From assembly GCA_903840825.1 (NCBI GenBank), contig CAIMHL010000067.1, positions 1-17,840 of the forward strand: a stretch of DNA of 17,840 nucleotides, in the 5' to 3' direction. Numbering within the stretch: the first letter of the stretch is position 1; every line of letters starts with the position of its first letter. The notes beneath the pieces were generated by a model. It was not told where the DNA came from, made no database searches, and worked only from the letters and a program-made list of their open reading frames with translations. The position numbers and the translations under genes are program-made. Positions 6,414 to 13,216 of this stretch are shown here, one piece after another. Origin of the DNA: an uncultured beta proteobacterium. GTDB lineage: Bacteria; Pseudomonadota; Gammaproteobacteria; Burkholderiales; Burkholderiaceae_C.

Positions 6414-8105
6414 TCAGGCTGTCTGGGACAGGGTTGAAGGGCGGTCACGCAGTTCACGGCGCAAGATTTTGCCCACATTGCTCTTGGGTAATTCGTCCAG
6501 AAATTCAAGTTCATGCGGTATTTTGTAACCGGTGAGATTTTCGCGGCAATGCTTGAGTACGGCTTCCTTGGTCAAAGTGGGTGATTTTTTGACCACGTAA
6601 ATCTTGACCATTTCCCCGGTGCTTGCGCTGGGGCGACCGACCGCAGCGACCTCAAACACATCAGGGTGCATCATCACCACTTCTTCAATTTCGTTGGGGT
6701 AGACATTGAAGCCGGACACCAAAATCATGTCTTTGAGGCGGTCCACAATTTTCAAAAATCCGCGCTCGTCCATCACCGCGACGTCACCGGTGCGTAAAAA
6801 CCCATCTGCGGTCATTACGGCGGCGGTCTCCGCGGGGCGGTTCCAGTAGCCTTTCATGACTTGTGGCCCGCGTACGCACAGCTCGCCCGCTTCGCCCAAT
6901 GGTAGATCATGGCCTTCATCGTTTCGAATGGTGACCTCGGTCGACGGCAAGGGCACGCCAATACTGCCGCTGAATTCTTTCAAATCGAAGGGGTTGACCG
7001 TGACGGTGGGCGAGCATTCCGTCAGGCCATAGCCTTCCACCAAGGGGGCGTTGGTGACCTGCTGCCATCGTTCGGCCACGGGCCGTTGAACAGCAGCACC
7101 ACCGCCTACGGCGAGCTTTAACTGGCTGAAATCGAGTTTGGCAAAGTTGGGGTCGCTGAGCAGGCCATTGAACAATGTATTGACCGCAGGCAGGGAAACA
7201 AATTTGTACTGGCTGAGTACCTTCACAAAAGCGGCTATGTTGCGCGGGTCTGCCACCAGCACATTGGTGCCGCCCATACCGATGAAGGTCAGGCATGAGC
7301 CCAGGGCAAAGATGTGGTAAAGCGGAATGGCGGTGATGCTGATTAAATCGACCTCCTTGTCCAAAAAGGGGTCGCTCCAGACCTGGACTTGTTTGACGTT
7401 GGCCATGATGTTGAGGTGGGTGAGCATGGCACCCTTGGAGACGCCGGTGGTGCCACCGGTGTACTGCAAAAAAGCCAGGTCTTGCGGCACAATTTTGACC
7501 GGCGTGAAGGTGGCCTGGGCGCCTTGCGACAACATATCCAAAAACCCCACATGACCTGGCAGGCGGTATGGCGGCACCAGTTTTTTAATCTTGCGAATGA
7601 GGAAGTTGCCCACGGTGCGCTTAGCCCAGGGCATCAGGTCGGCCAAGCCGGTGACCACGACGTGCTTCACACCGGTGTTGGCTATGACTTTTTCCAGCGT
7701 GTGGGCAAAAACTTCGACCACCACCATCGCTTGTGCGCCCGAGTCCTTGAGTTGGTGCTCTAGTTCACGCGGGGTGTACATGGGGTTGACGTTGACCACC
7801 ACATAGCCTGCGCGCAACAAGCCAAATAAGCAGACCGGGTATTGCAACAAATTGGGCATCATGAGGGCCACACGGGTGCCCTGTGGGAGTTTCAAGACCG
7901 ACTGGAAGTAGGCCGCCACCTGAAGCGTCAACCGGTCTAGCGCACGGTAGGTGAGGGCAACGCCCGTTGAGCCGCTGATAAAGGCTCGGCGATCCGCGTG
8001 CTGGGCCGCTGATTGAGCAAACAGGTCGGCAATCGTCCCAAGCGCGGCTACATCAATTTCCGCAGGTACGCCTTCGGAATAGCTTTTGAGCCAGATTTTT
8101 TCCAT
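6414..8105 (-). CDS. fadD: Long-chain fatty acid--CoA ligase (FadD-like)
   Basis: A 563-residue AMP-forming acyl-CoA synthetase, the usual FadD length. It activates a carboxylic acid to its CoA thioester through an acyl-adenylate. The ATP/AMP signature YTGGTTGVSKGAMLTH is at residues 215-230. It is followed by the EGYGLTECSP motif, the RTGDVAVMDERGFLKIVDR hinge, the FACS-like GFNVYPNEIEEVV and the C-terminal lysine motif SNVGKILRREL. The long-chain call rests on overall FadD resemblance; ring-containing acids such as steroid side chains cannot be excluded. It is the first gene of a six-gene minus-strand operon. The TACAC-N3-TGTA operator lies 46 bp before its ATG, and a fatty acid hydroxylase gene diverges from the same 150 bp region, so repression by the TetR protein at 186-806 is likely. 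No obvious Shine-Dalgarno is visible. Confidence 0.93.
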   Translation of the reverse strand: MEKIWLKSYSEGVPAEIDVAALGTIADLFAQSAAQHADRRAFISGSTGVALTYRALDRLTLQVAAYFQSVLKLPQGTRVALMMPNLLQYPVCLFGLLRAGYVVVNVNPMYTPRELEHQLKDSGAQAMVVVEVFAHTLEKVIANTGVKHVVVTGLADLMPWAKRTVGNFLIRKIKKLVPPYRLPGHVGFLDMLSQGAQATFTPVKIVPQDLAFLQYTGGTTGVSKGAMLTHLNIMANVKQVQVWSDPFLDKEVDLISITAIPLYHIFALGSCLTFIGMGGTNVLVADPRNIAAFVKVLSQYKFVSLPAVNTLFNGLLSDPNFAKLDFSQLKLAVGGGAAVQRPVAERWQQVTNAPLVEGYGLTECSPTVTVNPFDLKEFSGSIGVPLPSTEVTIRNDEGHDLPLGEAGELCVRGPQVMKGYWNRPAETAAVMTADGFLRTGDVAVMDERGFLKIVDRLKDMILVSGFNVYPNEIEEVVMMHPDVFEVAAVGRPSASTGEMVKIYVVKKSPTLTKEAVLKHCRENLTGYKIPHELEFLDELPKSNVGKILRRELRDRPSTLSQTA

Positions 8106-8150
8106 GATGAGCCAGAGTAAGTTGAATAAAGCAGGCTAAACACCCGAACA

Positions 8151-8162
8151 TACACCAATGTA
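8151..8162. promoter_or_regulatory. TetR-type operator, copy B, before fadD operon
   Basis: TACACCAATGTA has the arms TACA and TGTA separated by four bases, with the same C after the first arm as copies A and C. It is 46 bp from the ligase ATG, a normal distance for an operator over a promoter. I do not see a clean -35/-10 pair on the minus strand here, so the exact promoter is unassigned. Confidence 0.6.
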
Positions 8163-8224
8163 CGGTTGATTTTTGGCAATGCCTACTCGGGCAAACCCGT
8201 AGTGACGCGGCCCGAACAGACCCA

Positions 8225-8236
8225 TACACTGATGTA
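8225..8236. promoter_or_regulatory. TetR-type operator, copy C, before the hydroxylase gene
   Basis: TACACTGATGTA, extended by one base on each side to ATACA-N4-TGTAT, is a perfect palindrome. It ends 19 bases before the ATG at 8256 and just before the AGGAG ribosome site at 8243-8247. A bound repressor would sit on or just downstream of the transcription start. Copies B and C are 74 bp apart centre to centre (about seven helical turns), so joint control of the divergent pair is possible. Confidence 0.6.
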
Positions 8237-8255
8237 TTGATTAGGAGCTTGAACC

Positions 8256-9107
8256 ATGCAAGAGCAAACCGTCCAAATTCTCTGCATCCTGGGGGTGTTT
8301 TTAAGCTTTGCTTTGGCCGAACTCATCAAGGGGCGATTTTTTGCCCCTGAAGCCACCCGCGAGGACAACCGGCTGGACGTGGCCGTCACCTTGCTTTTTC
8401 CGTTGATATCGCTCGCCGTGCTGAGCGCTTCAACCGCCTTGTGCGCGTGGTTGATGCCCGACATGCGCGGCGCCTTGTCTCAGTGGCCTGTTTGGAAAAT
8501 GGTGCTGGTTTTGCTGGTGGCCGACGACTTGACGCAGTATTTCTGGCACCGCTTGAGCCACACCTCGGTGATGTGGCCCTTGCACCGTGCGCACCATTCG
8601 GCGGCGTATATGAGTGTGCGCATTGTTTACCGCAACAACGCTTTTTATTACGCCCTGATGCCGGGTATCTGGCTCTCGGGCATGTTGGTTTACCTAGGGT
8701 TTGGCTGGGTTTATGTGGGGTACAGCATTGTCAAGTTGACGGTCATCATCGGGGCGCATTCCTCGGTGCGCTGGGACCAGTGGCTGTACCGCTGGCCTGC
8801 GATGGCCCCAGTGGCTTGGCTGCTTGAGCGCACGATTTCAACGCCGGCCACCCACTTTGCCCACCATGCCTTGGTGCAAGACGATGGCATCGGCCACTAC
8901 ACCGGCAACTATGGCAACTTGTTGTTTGTTTGGGATATTTTGTTTGGCACTGCGCTCATTACCCGGCGCTATCCGCCAGCTTACGGCTTGGCAGATGACC
9001 GCCAGCACGGGTCGGAGTCCTGGTGGGTGCAGTTCTTCTACCCGGTGTTCAAGTCTAGAAGGATTGATACGGTGCTGGGAACTGGCCCGCATACGCCGCC
9101 GCCCTAG
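8256..9107 (+). CDS. Fatty acid hydroxylase / sterol desaturase family membrane protein
   Basis: A 283-residue integral membrane di-iron enzyme of the sterol desaturase/fatty acid hydroxylase superfamily. Its histidine boxes are HRLSH (98-102), HRAHH (110-114) and HFAHH (200-204), with further candidate ligands at His168 and His214. Hydrophobic segments lie at about residues 5-22, 42-66, 81-92, 132-149 and 153-167. Such enzymes use oxygen and reductant to hydroxylate or desaturate lipids, sterols or carotenoids; the substrate cannot be set from sequence. The ATG has a good AGGAG nine bases upstream. The gene diverges from the fadD operon and carries its own copy of the shared operator, so it probably serves the same pathway. 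Its TAG stop forms one arm of a small hairpin with the stop codon of the convergent GntR gene. Confidence 0.92.
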   Translation: MQEQTVQILCILGVFLSFALAELIKGRFFAPEATREDNRLDVAVTLLFPLISLAVLSASTALCAWLMPDMRGALSQWPVWKMVLVLLVADDLTQYFWHRLSHTSVMWPLHRAHHSAAYMSVRIVYRNNAFYYALMPGIWLSGMLVYLGFGWVYVGYSIVKLTVIIGAHSSVRWDQWLYRWPAMAPVAWLLERTISTPATHFAHHALVQDDGIGHYTGNYGNLLFVWDILFGTALITRRYPPAYGLADDRQHGSESWWVQFFYPVFKSRRIDTVLGTGPHTPPP

Positions 9108-9131
9108 CCAGCGTGGAGCCGGTGTTGGCTA
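9105..9131. terminator. Hairpin between convergent stop codons
   Basis: TAGCCA at 9105-9110 pairs with TGGCTA at 9126-9131, so each stop codon (TAG on both strands) sits at the base of the stem. The stem is only 6 bp and neither side has a strong T-run (AACCTTCTT on the plus side), so termination may be weak or bidirectional. Confidence 0.3.
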
Positions 9132-9908
9132 AACCTTCTTATTCAGCAAGCCCGAGACCAGAGGTCTGGCCAGCTCTTCCCCGGCCTGTTGCCAAAAAGC
9201 AGGGTCAGCTTGTTCAATGCGCCCAATGGCGTTGTTCATGTGCTGGGTGGCAGCTTGTTGGGCCAGCGCGGCATCGCCGGCGGCAATGGCTCGGTAGATC
9301 AGGGCGTGTTCCTCGCGCACGGCCCGCGTAAAGTCTTCGCGCCGGGCTTCGTTGGCCCGTGTCACGCGGGTCGCACCGTGCAAAAACTGGCCCAAGTATT
9401 CCAACGTGCTCATTAAAAACGGGTTGTTGGCAACCTCGGCAATGGCGCTGTGAAATCGAACGTCCTCTGCAACACCATCCCCGCCCGATTGCACGGCGGC
9501 GTCCAGCGCGGCCATCAAGCCCTCAATGTGCAGGGCATCAGCTGGCGTGCAGCGCCGTGCCGCCATGGCGGCCACTTCGGCTTCCAGCGCACGGCGAACT
9601 TCCACCATTTGGATAACGGCTTGTTTGGAGACGGCGTATTTGGCGTCAAAGTTGAGGGGGGAAAAGCCAGCGGCCTTGACGTAAACTCCGCTGCCTTGGC
9701 GCGAATCAACCAGCCCCAAGGACTTGAGACGGGAGACCGCCTCTCGCACTACGGTTCGGCTGACCTCAAATTGCGTCACCAACGCGGCCTCGGTGGGCAA
9801 CTTGCTGCCCACGGCCAAGCGCCCAGCCCGGATTTCCAGAATCAAAACTTCCGCCACCTGTTGGGATAAGGGCTCACCCGCCCTGCTTGATTTGAGTGGG
9901 CTTAGCAT
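9129..9908 (-). CDS. GntR family regulator, FadR (FCD) subfamily
   Basis: A winged-helix plus FCD-domain repressor of about 259 residues. The DNA-binding part contains LSQQVAEVLILEIRAGRL, then GSKLPTEAALVTQFEVSRTV and the recognition segment VREAVSRLKSLGLV with RQGSGVYV. The C-terminal helical FCD domain includes VRRALEAEVAAMAA, DVRFHSAIAEVANN and EEHALIYRAIAAGD; the Asp and His residues there are typical metal or carboxylate-ligand positions. I place the start at the ATG at 9908. The frame could open eight codons earlier at a TTG (9932), but neither start has a clear Shine-Dalgarno. With the later start, TTGTCTGATGA at 9922-9932 becomes an upstream GntR-like operator candidate. FCD regulators usually respond to small organic acids; the target here is unknown. 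The gene follows chrA on the same strand. Confidence 0.9.
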   Translation of the reverse strand: MLSPLKSSRAGEPLSQQVAEVLILEIRAGRLAVGSKLPTEAALVTQFEVSRTVVREAVSRLKSLGLVDSRQGSGVYVKAAGFSPLNFDAKYAVSKQAVIQMVEVRRALEAEVAAMAARRCTPADALHIEGLMAALDAAVQSGGDGVAEDVRFHSAIAEVANNPFLMSTLEYLGQFLHGATRVTRANEARREDFTRAVREEHALIYRAIAAGDAALAQQAATQHMNNAIGRIEQADPAFWQQAGEELARPLVSGLLNKKV

Positions 9909-9966
9909 GTGAGATGTAAATTCATCAGACAACTTTAAAGCAAAATCCGGTCTTCATCTATCCGGC

Positions 9967-11334
9967 TCAACCCGCAAGGCGCCAAGCTAGGCCTGCCAGG
10001 GCACAAGCCGCAATAACGGGCATGACCCCAAGTTTGAAGCGCAACAAGGCCACCGCTGCCGCGCAGGTCAGGCTGAGCGCGAAAGCATCAATATTTGATA
10101 GAAATAGGCCTGTAGAGCCCTGTTTATATGCTAGAGCAGCTATGAAAAACAGAGCTAAATTAGCCATCACACCCACCACAGCGGCGGTCACGGCGCTCAA
10201 GGGCGCCGTGAATTGCAGCTTGCCGTGGGTTGATTCAACCAGCGGCCCCCCGGCCAGAATAAAAATAAACGAGGGCAAAAAAGTAAACCAGGTCACCACG
10301 GTCGCGGCCAGCGCAGCGCCCAAAAATAAGGCATCCGGGCCGAGTACCTGCTTGCTCCAGCCACCCAGAAAGCCGACAAAAGCCACCACCATGATCAGCG
10401 GGCCAGGCGTGGTTTCACCCAAGGCCAGGCCGTCCATCATTTGCGGCCCGGTGAGCCAGCCAAATTGCTCCACCCCGCCTTGGTATACATAGGGCAATAC
10501 CGCGTAGGCGCCGCCAAAAGTGAGCAATGCCGCTTTGGTGAAAAACCAGCCCATTTGCGCCAGCGTACTTTGCCAGCCCTGCCAGAGCACGAGCGCGGCC
10601 ATCGGCAGTAGCCACAACGCCAAGCCCATGAGAAGCACTTGCAGCAGGCGGGTTTTTTTGAAGCGTGCGTGCAGCGGTGTGGGCGTGGTGTCGCCAATAA
10701 CGAAGCCGGCCGCCTCAAGCTGATCGGAGGGTGACGAAGACCCCTGCTTTGACCCGTGACTGGCACCTTGACTAAATTGCGCCGGCACCCAGCGCTGGCC
10801 CAGCCAACCCGTGAGGGCGGCGGCCAGAACGACCCAAGGGAACGGCACGTTGAAGGCGGCGACAGCGACAAAACTGACCGTGGCGATGGCCCATAAAACA
10901 GGGGCTTGTGCCGGTTTTTTCAGTGTTTTTGAGCCCATGCGGTGAACAGCTTGCAACACCAGCGCCGCCACCGCGGGCTTGATACCGTAGAGCAAACCCG
11001 CCACCCAGGGCACATCGCCAAAAGCCACATAAACCCAGCTCAGGCCCACCAAAATAAACAGAGACGGCAGGACAAACAACACCCCTGCCACCACACCGCC
11101 CCAAGTGCGGTGCATCAACCAGCCAATATAAGTGGCGAGTTGTTGCGCCTCCGGGCCGGGCAAGAGCATGCAGTAATTGAGCGCGTGCAGAAAGCGCGCC
11201 TCAGAGATCCAGCGCTTCTCCTCCACCAGTTCGCGGTGCATGATGGCAATTTGGCCCGCCGGGCCGCCAAAACTGATGAAGCCCAGCTTGAGCCAAAACT
11301 TGAATGCCGCAGCAAAAGAGATTTTTTGCGGCAC
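9967..11334 (-). CDS. chrA: Chromate transporter, two-domain ChrA type
   Basis: A 455-residue membrane protein of the CHR family, which exports chromate. The first CHR domain has FWLKLGFISFGGPAGQIAI, the NYCMLLPGPEAQQLATYIGW block and following helices. The second repeats the pattern with FFTKAALLTFGGAYAVLPYV and GLALGETTPGPLIMVVAFVG. The reading frame is open further upstream to 11505, but that part lies inside metW and has no family signal. The GTG at 11334, 7 bp after the metW stop, puts the first domain right at the start. The tight spacing suggests co-transcription with metX-metW. Near the C-terminus, residues encoded at about 10088-10150 (FIAALAYKQGSTGLFLSNID) come from what looks like an embedded short repeat element. 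The transporter family is clear; whether chromate is the real substrate is not proven. Confidence 0.9.
   Translation of the reverse strand: MPQKISFAAAFKFWLKLGFISFGGPAGQIAIMHRELVEEKRWISEARFLHALNYCMLLPGPEAQQLATYIGWLMHRTWGGVVAGVLFVLPSLFILVGLSWVYVAFGDVPWVAGLLYGIKPAVAALVLQAVHRMGSKTLKKPAQAPVLWAIATVSFVAVAAFNVPFPWVVLAAALTGWLGQRWVPAQFSQGASHGSKQGSSSPSDQLEAAGFVIGDTTPTPLHARFKKTRLLQVLLMGLALWLLPMAALVLWQGWQSTLAQMGWFFTKAALLTFGGAYAVLPYVYQGGVEQFGWLTGPQMMDGLALGETTPGPLIMVVAFVGFLGGWSKQVLGPDALFLGAALAATVVTWFTFLPSFIFILAGGPLVESTHGKLQFTAPLSAVTAAVVGVMANLALFFIAALAYKQGSTGLFLSNIDAFALSLTCAAAVALLRFKLGVMPVIAACALAGLAWRLAG
10088..10152. repeat. Comamonadaceae-type short interspersed repeat inside chrA
   Basis: The segment has outer arms TTTGATAG (10094-10101) and CTATGAAA (10140-10147), a 7/8 inverted match. 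Inside are AAATAGGCCT and, near the other end, GCTAGAGCAGCTAT. This order resembles an AT-flanked, CTAG-containing repeat that I remember as scattered through Rhodoferax, Polaromonas and Acidovorax genomes, usually between genes. Here it lies in frame within the coding sequence. The family identity is from memory and needs a genome search. Confidence 0.45.
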
Positions 11335-11341
11335 GCCTGAC

Positions 11342-11923
11342 CTATCTCGACAAGCGGTAGACCGAGGTGCCCGCGAGCAGATTGGGCGCGAAACGCACGG
11401 TGCGCCCGCCCTGCAGACCAAAGCTATCCAGCACTTGGAGGCCGCTGCGCACGGCAAGTTCGCCCAGGTCCGCATGGGTGCCCACGCGGATGTTGGGCGT
11501 GTCATACCACTGGTAAGGTAAGCGGCGTGTCACAGGCATGCGCCCTTTCATGATGCTCAGACGGTTGGGCCAGTGGGCAAAGTTCGGAAAAGCCACGATG
11601 CCCTCGCGCCCCACGCGCACGGTTTCGAGCAGCATCACCTCGGCATTTCGCAGGTGCTGCAGCGTGTCGAGTTGGAGTACCACGTCAAACGAGGCATCGC
11701 CAAACAGGGCCAAGCCTTCGTCAAGGTTGAGTTGGATAACGTTGACCCCACGCTTCACGCAGGCCAGCACGTTGGCATCATCGATTTCAACGCCGTAGCC
11801 CGTGCACTGGCGGGTTTGTTGAAGGTGCGCCAGCATGGCGCCATCGCCACAGCCGAGGTCCAGAACACGGGCGCCTTTGGGGACCAGTTGGGCGATGGCT
11901 TCTTTTGTGGCCAGATCGGTCAT
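11342..11923 (-). CDS. metW: Methionine biosynthesis protein MetW
   Basis: A 193-residue protein with a class I methyltransferase-like fold. The SAM-binding motif RVLDLGCGDGAMLAHL is near the N-terminus, followed by the acidic GYGVEIDD strand end. The MetW-specific segments FPNFAHWPNRLSIMKGRMPV and LPYQWYDTPNIR are present. MetW is known to associate with MetX and to be needed for full homoserine acyltransferase activity; its own catalytic role is not settled. Its ATG overlaps the metX stop by four bases (ATGA), so the two are translationally coupled, as in most betaproteobacteria. chrA follows 7 bp after its stop. Confidence 0.96.
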   Translation of the reverse strand: MTDLATKEAIAQLVPKGARVLDLGCGDGAMLAHLQQTRQCTGYGVEIDDANVLACVKRGVNVIQLNLDEGLALFGDASFDVVLQLDTLQHLRNAEVMLLETVRVGREGIVAFPNFAHWPNRLSIMKGRMPVTRRLPYQWYDTPNIRVGTHADLGELAVRSGLQVLDSFGLQGGRTVRFAPNLLAGTSVYRLSR

Positions 11924-13101
11924 GCTGCCACCTCGCTCGATATGCTATTGAAATAAGAGCGTACGACGCCCATGTACCTTGCGTCATCTAGCAAAAAGGC
12001 ATCATGTCCATGGGGGGCATCAATTTCGGCATAGCTGACATCGCGGCGGTTATCCAACAAGGCCTTGACGATTTCCCGGCTCCGTTTGGGGGCAAAGCGC
12101 CAATCCGTGGTGAAGCTGACCAGCAAAAATTTGCAGGTGGCGCGGGCCAGTGCACGGCTCAGGTCGCCGCCAAAAGCGCGCGCAGGGTCGAAATAGTCAA
12201 GTGCCCGGGTGATTAGCAAATAAGTGTTGGCGTCAAAGTACTCGGCAAACTTATCGCCCTGGTAGCGCAGGTAGCTCTCAATCTGGAACTCAGCTTCCAG
12301 GGTGCTGTAAAGATAAGCCTGTGCGCCTGGCGCTTCGTGGCCAGCGCTGACCTGCGAGGGGGCTGCGGCTTGTTGGGTGGCGGCAATGAGTTGGCGGCCA
12401 AACTTTTCGTTCATCACATCATCACTCAGGTAGGTGATGTGGCCAATCATGCGGGCAATGCGCAGGCCGCGTTTGGGCACGGTGCCGTGAGCATAAAAGT
12501 GACCTTCATGAAAATCAGGGTCGGTGACGATGGCGCGGCGGGCCACTTCGTTGAAGGCGATGTTCTCAGCCGTCAGGTTGGGCGCGCTGGCCACCACCAC
12601 GGCATGATGCACACGGTTTGGGTACTGCAGTGTCCAGCTCAACGCTTGCATGCCACCCAGGGAGCCGCCCATGACGGCGGCCAATGTTTCAATGCCCAGA
12701 ACGTCGAGCAAGCGGGCTTGGGCGTTGACCCAGTCTTCGACCGTCACTACCGGGAAATCAGCACCGTAAATGCGCCCGGTATCCGGGTTGACGTGCATGG
12801 GTCCGGTGGAGCCAAAGCAGGAGCCCAGGTTGTTGACGCCAATGACAAAAAAATGATTGGTGTCGAGCGGTTTGCCTGGTCCAATCATGTTGTCCCACCA
12901 GCCTTCGGACCTGTGTTGCCCCTCATAAACGCCGGCTACATGGTGAGAGGCGTTGAGGGCGTGGCAGACCAGGACGGCGTTGGACCGATCGGCATTGAGC
13001 GTGCCGTAGGTCTCATATTTGAGTGAATAGTCGCGCAGTGAAGCGCCGCTTTGCAAGTGCAAGCGGTCGGCAAAGTGCATGGACTGGGGCGTTGCGTTCA
13101 T
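11920..13101 (-). CDS. metX: Homoserine O-acyltransferase MetX (probably succinyl-transferring)
   Basis: A 393-residue alpha/beta-hydrolase enzyme that acylates homoserine, the first committed step to methionine. The nucleophile elbow is GGSLGG with Ser147. Other MetX hallmarks are ALNASHHVAG, DTNHFFVIGVNNLGSCFGSTGP (residues 80-101), RIARMIGHITYLSDD, and the C-terminal Asp and His in TTDWRF and PHGHDAF. Many proteobacterial MetX proteins linked to metW use succinyl-CoA rather than acetyl-CoA, so the acyl donor is uncertain. The start at the ATG at 13101 matches the usual MetX N-terminus (NATPQSMHF), but there is no Shine-Dalgarno: the bases just before it are the U-run of an intrinsic terminator. 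Expression therefore appears controlled by the SAM-II-like leader and attenuator described separately. It is followed by metW with a four-base overlap. Confidence 0.96.
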   Translation of the reverse strand: MNATPQSMHFADRLHLQSGASLRDYSLKYETYGTLNADRSNAVLVCHALNASHHVAGVYEGQHRSEGWWDNMIGPGKPLDTNHFFVIGVNNLGSCFGSTGPMHVNPDTGRIYGADFPVVTVEDWVNAQARLLDVLGIETLAAVMGGSLGGMQALSWTLQYPNRVHHAVVVASAPNLTAENIAFNEVARRAIVTDPDFHEGHFYAHGTVPKRGLRIARMIGHITYLSDDVMNEKFGRQLIAATQQAAAPSQVSAGHEAPGAQAYLYSTLEAEFQIESYLRYQGDKFAEYFDANTYLLITRALDYFDPARAFGGDLSRALARATCKFLLVSFTTDWRFAPKRSREIVKALLDNRRDVSYAEIDAPHGHDAFLLDDARYMGVVRSYFNSISSEVAA

Positions 13102-13105
13102 CTGG

Positions 13106-13144
13106 AAAAAAATAAACCCGGTGTCGCCAAAGGCAAGACCGGGT
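13106..13144 (-). terminator. Intrinsic terminator/attenuator in the metX leader
   Basis: On the minus strand, ACCCGGT (13144-13138) pairs perfectly with ACCGGGT (13122-13116), with a small inner GCC/GGC helix in the loop. A T-rich run, ATTTTTTT within 13115-13106, follows directly. The run ends four bases before the metX ATG, so a terminated transcript would lack metX entirely. An alternative helix, CGCCAAA (13153-13147) with TTTGGCG (13131-13125), would trap the 5' arm in its loop and block the terminator. The terminator could also serve the upstream UPF0016 gene. Confidence 0.8.
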
Positions 13145-13154
13145 GGTTTGGCGT

Positions 13155-13203
13155 CTTTAGCGGTACTTATTAAGCGCCCGCAAGTTGTAGCAAATCGGCG
13201 CTT
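13155..13203 (-). ncRNA. SAM-II riboswitch (aptamer) upstream of metX
   Basis: Reading the minus strand from 13203, AAGCGCC (13203-13197) and GGCGCTT (13178-13172) form helix P1. The loop begins GATTT and ends CTTGC, and the 3' side reads AATAAGTACCGCTAAAG. This is the SAM-II order as I remember it: GCGC helix, GAUUU loop start, UUGC before the helix returns, an AAUAA-like linker and the 3' GCUAAA. ACTT (13185-13182) can pair with AAGT (13168-13165), giving the expected pseudoknot. SAM-II RNAs bind S-adenosylmethionine and lie upstream of metX/metA genes in alpha- and betaproteobacteria, so context and sequence agree. The match was made by eye. Confidence 0.82.
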
Positions 13204-13207
13204 GTGA

Positions 13208-13216
13208 AGTATATCA
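13208..13216 (-). promoter_or_regulatory. Extended -10 promoter for metX leader
   Basis: On the minus strand the bases read TGATATACT, a TG-n-TATACT extended -10 element. Its TGA is also the stop codon of the UPF0016 gene. A start about seven bases downstream falls at 13201-13202, exactly where the SAM-II P1 helix begins. No good -35 is seen, which is acceptable for an extended -10 promoter. The fit of promoter to aptamer start is the main support. Confidence 0.5.

Noticed and set aside
11335..11505. N-terminal 57-codon extension of chrA
   Set aside because: It lies within metW, has no CHR-family similarity, and a GTG at 11334 just after the metW stop places the conserved domain at the N-terminus.
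12337..13026. Plus-strand ORF of 229 codons opposite metX
   Set aside because: It is antisense to conserved MetX; no domain or ribosome site was seen.
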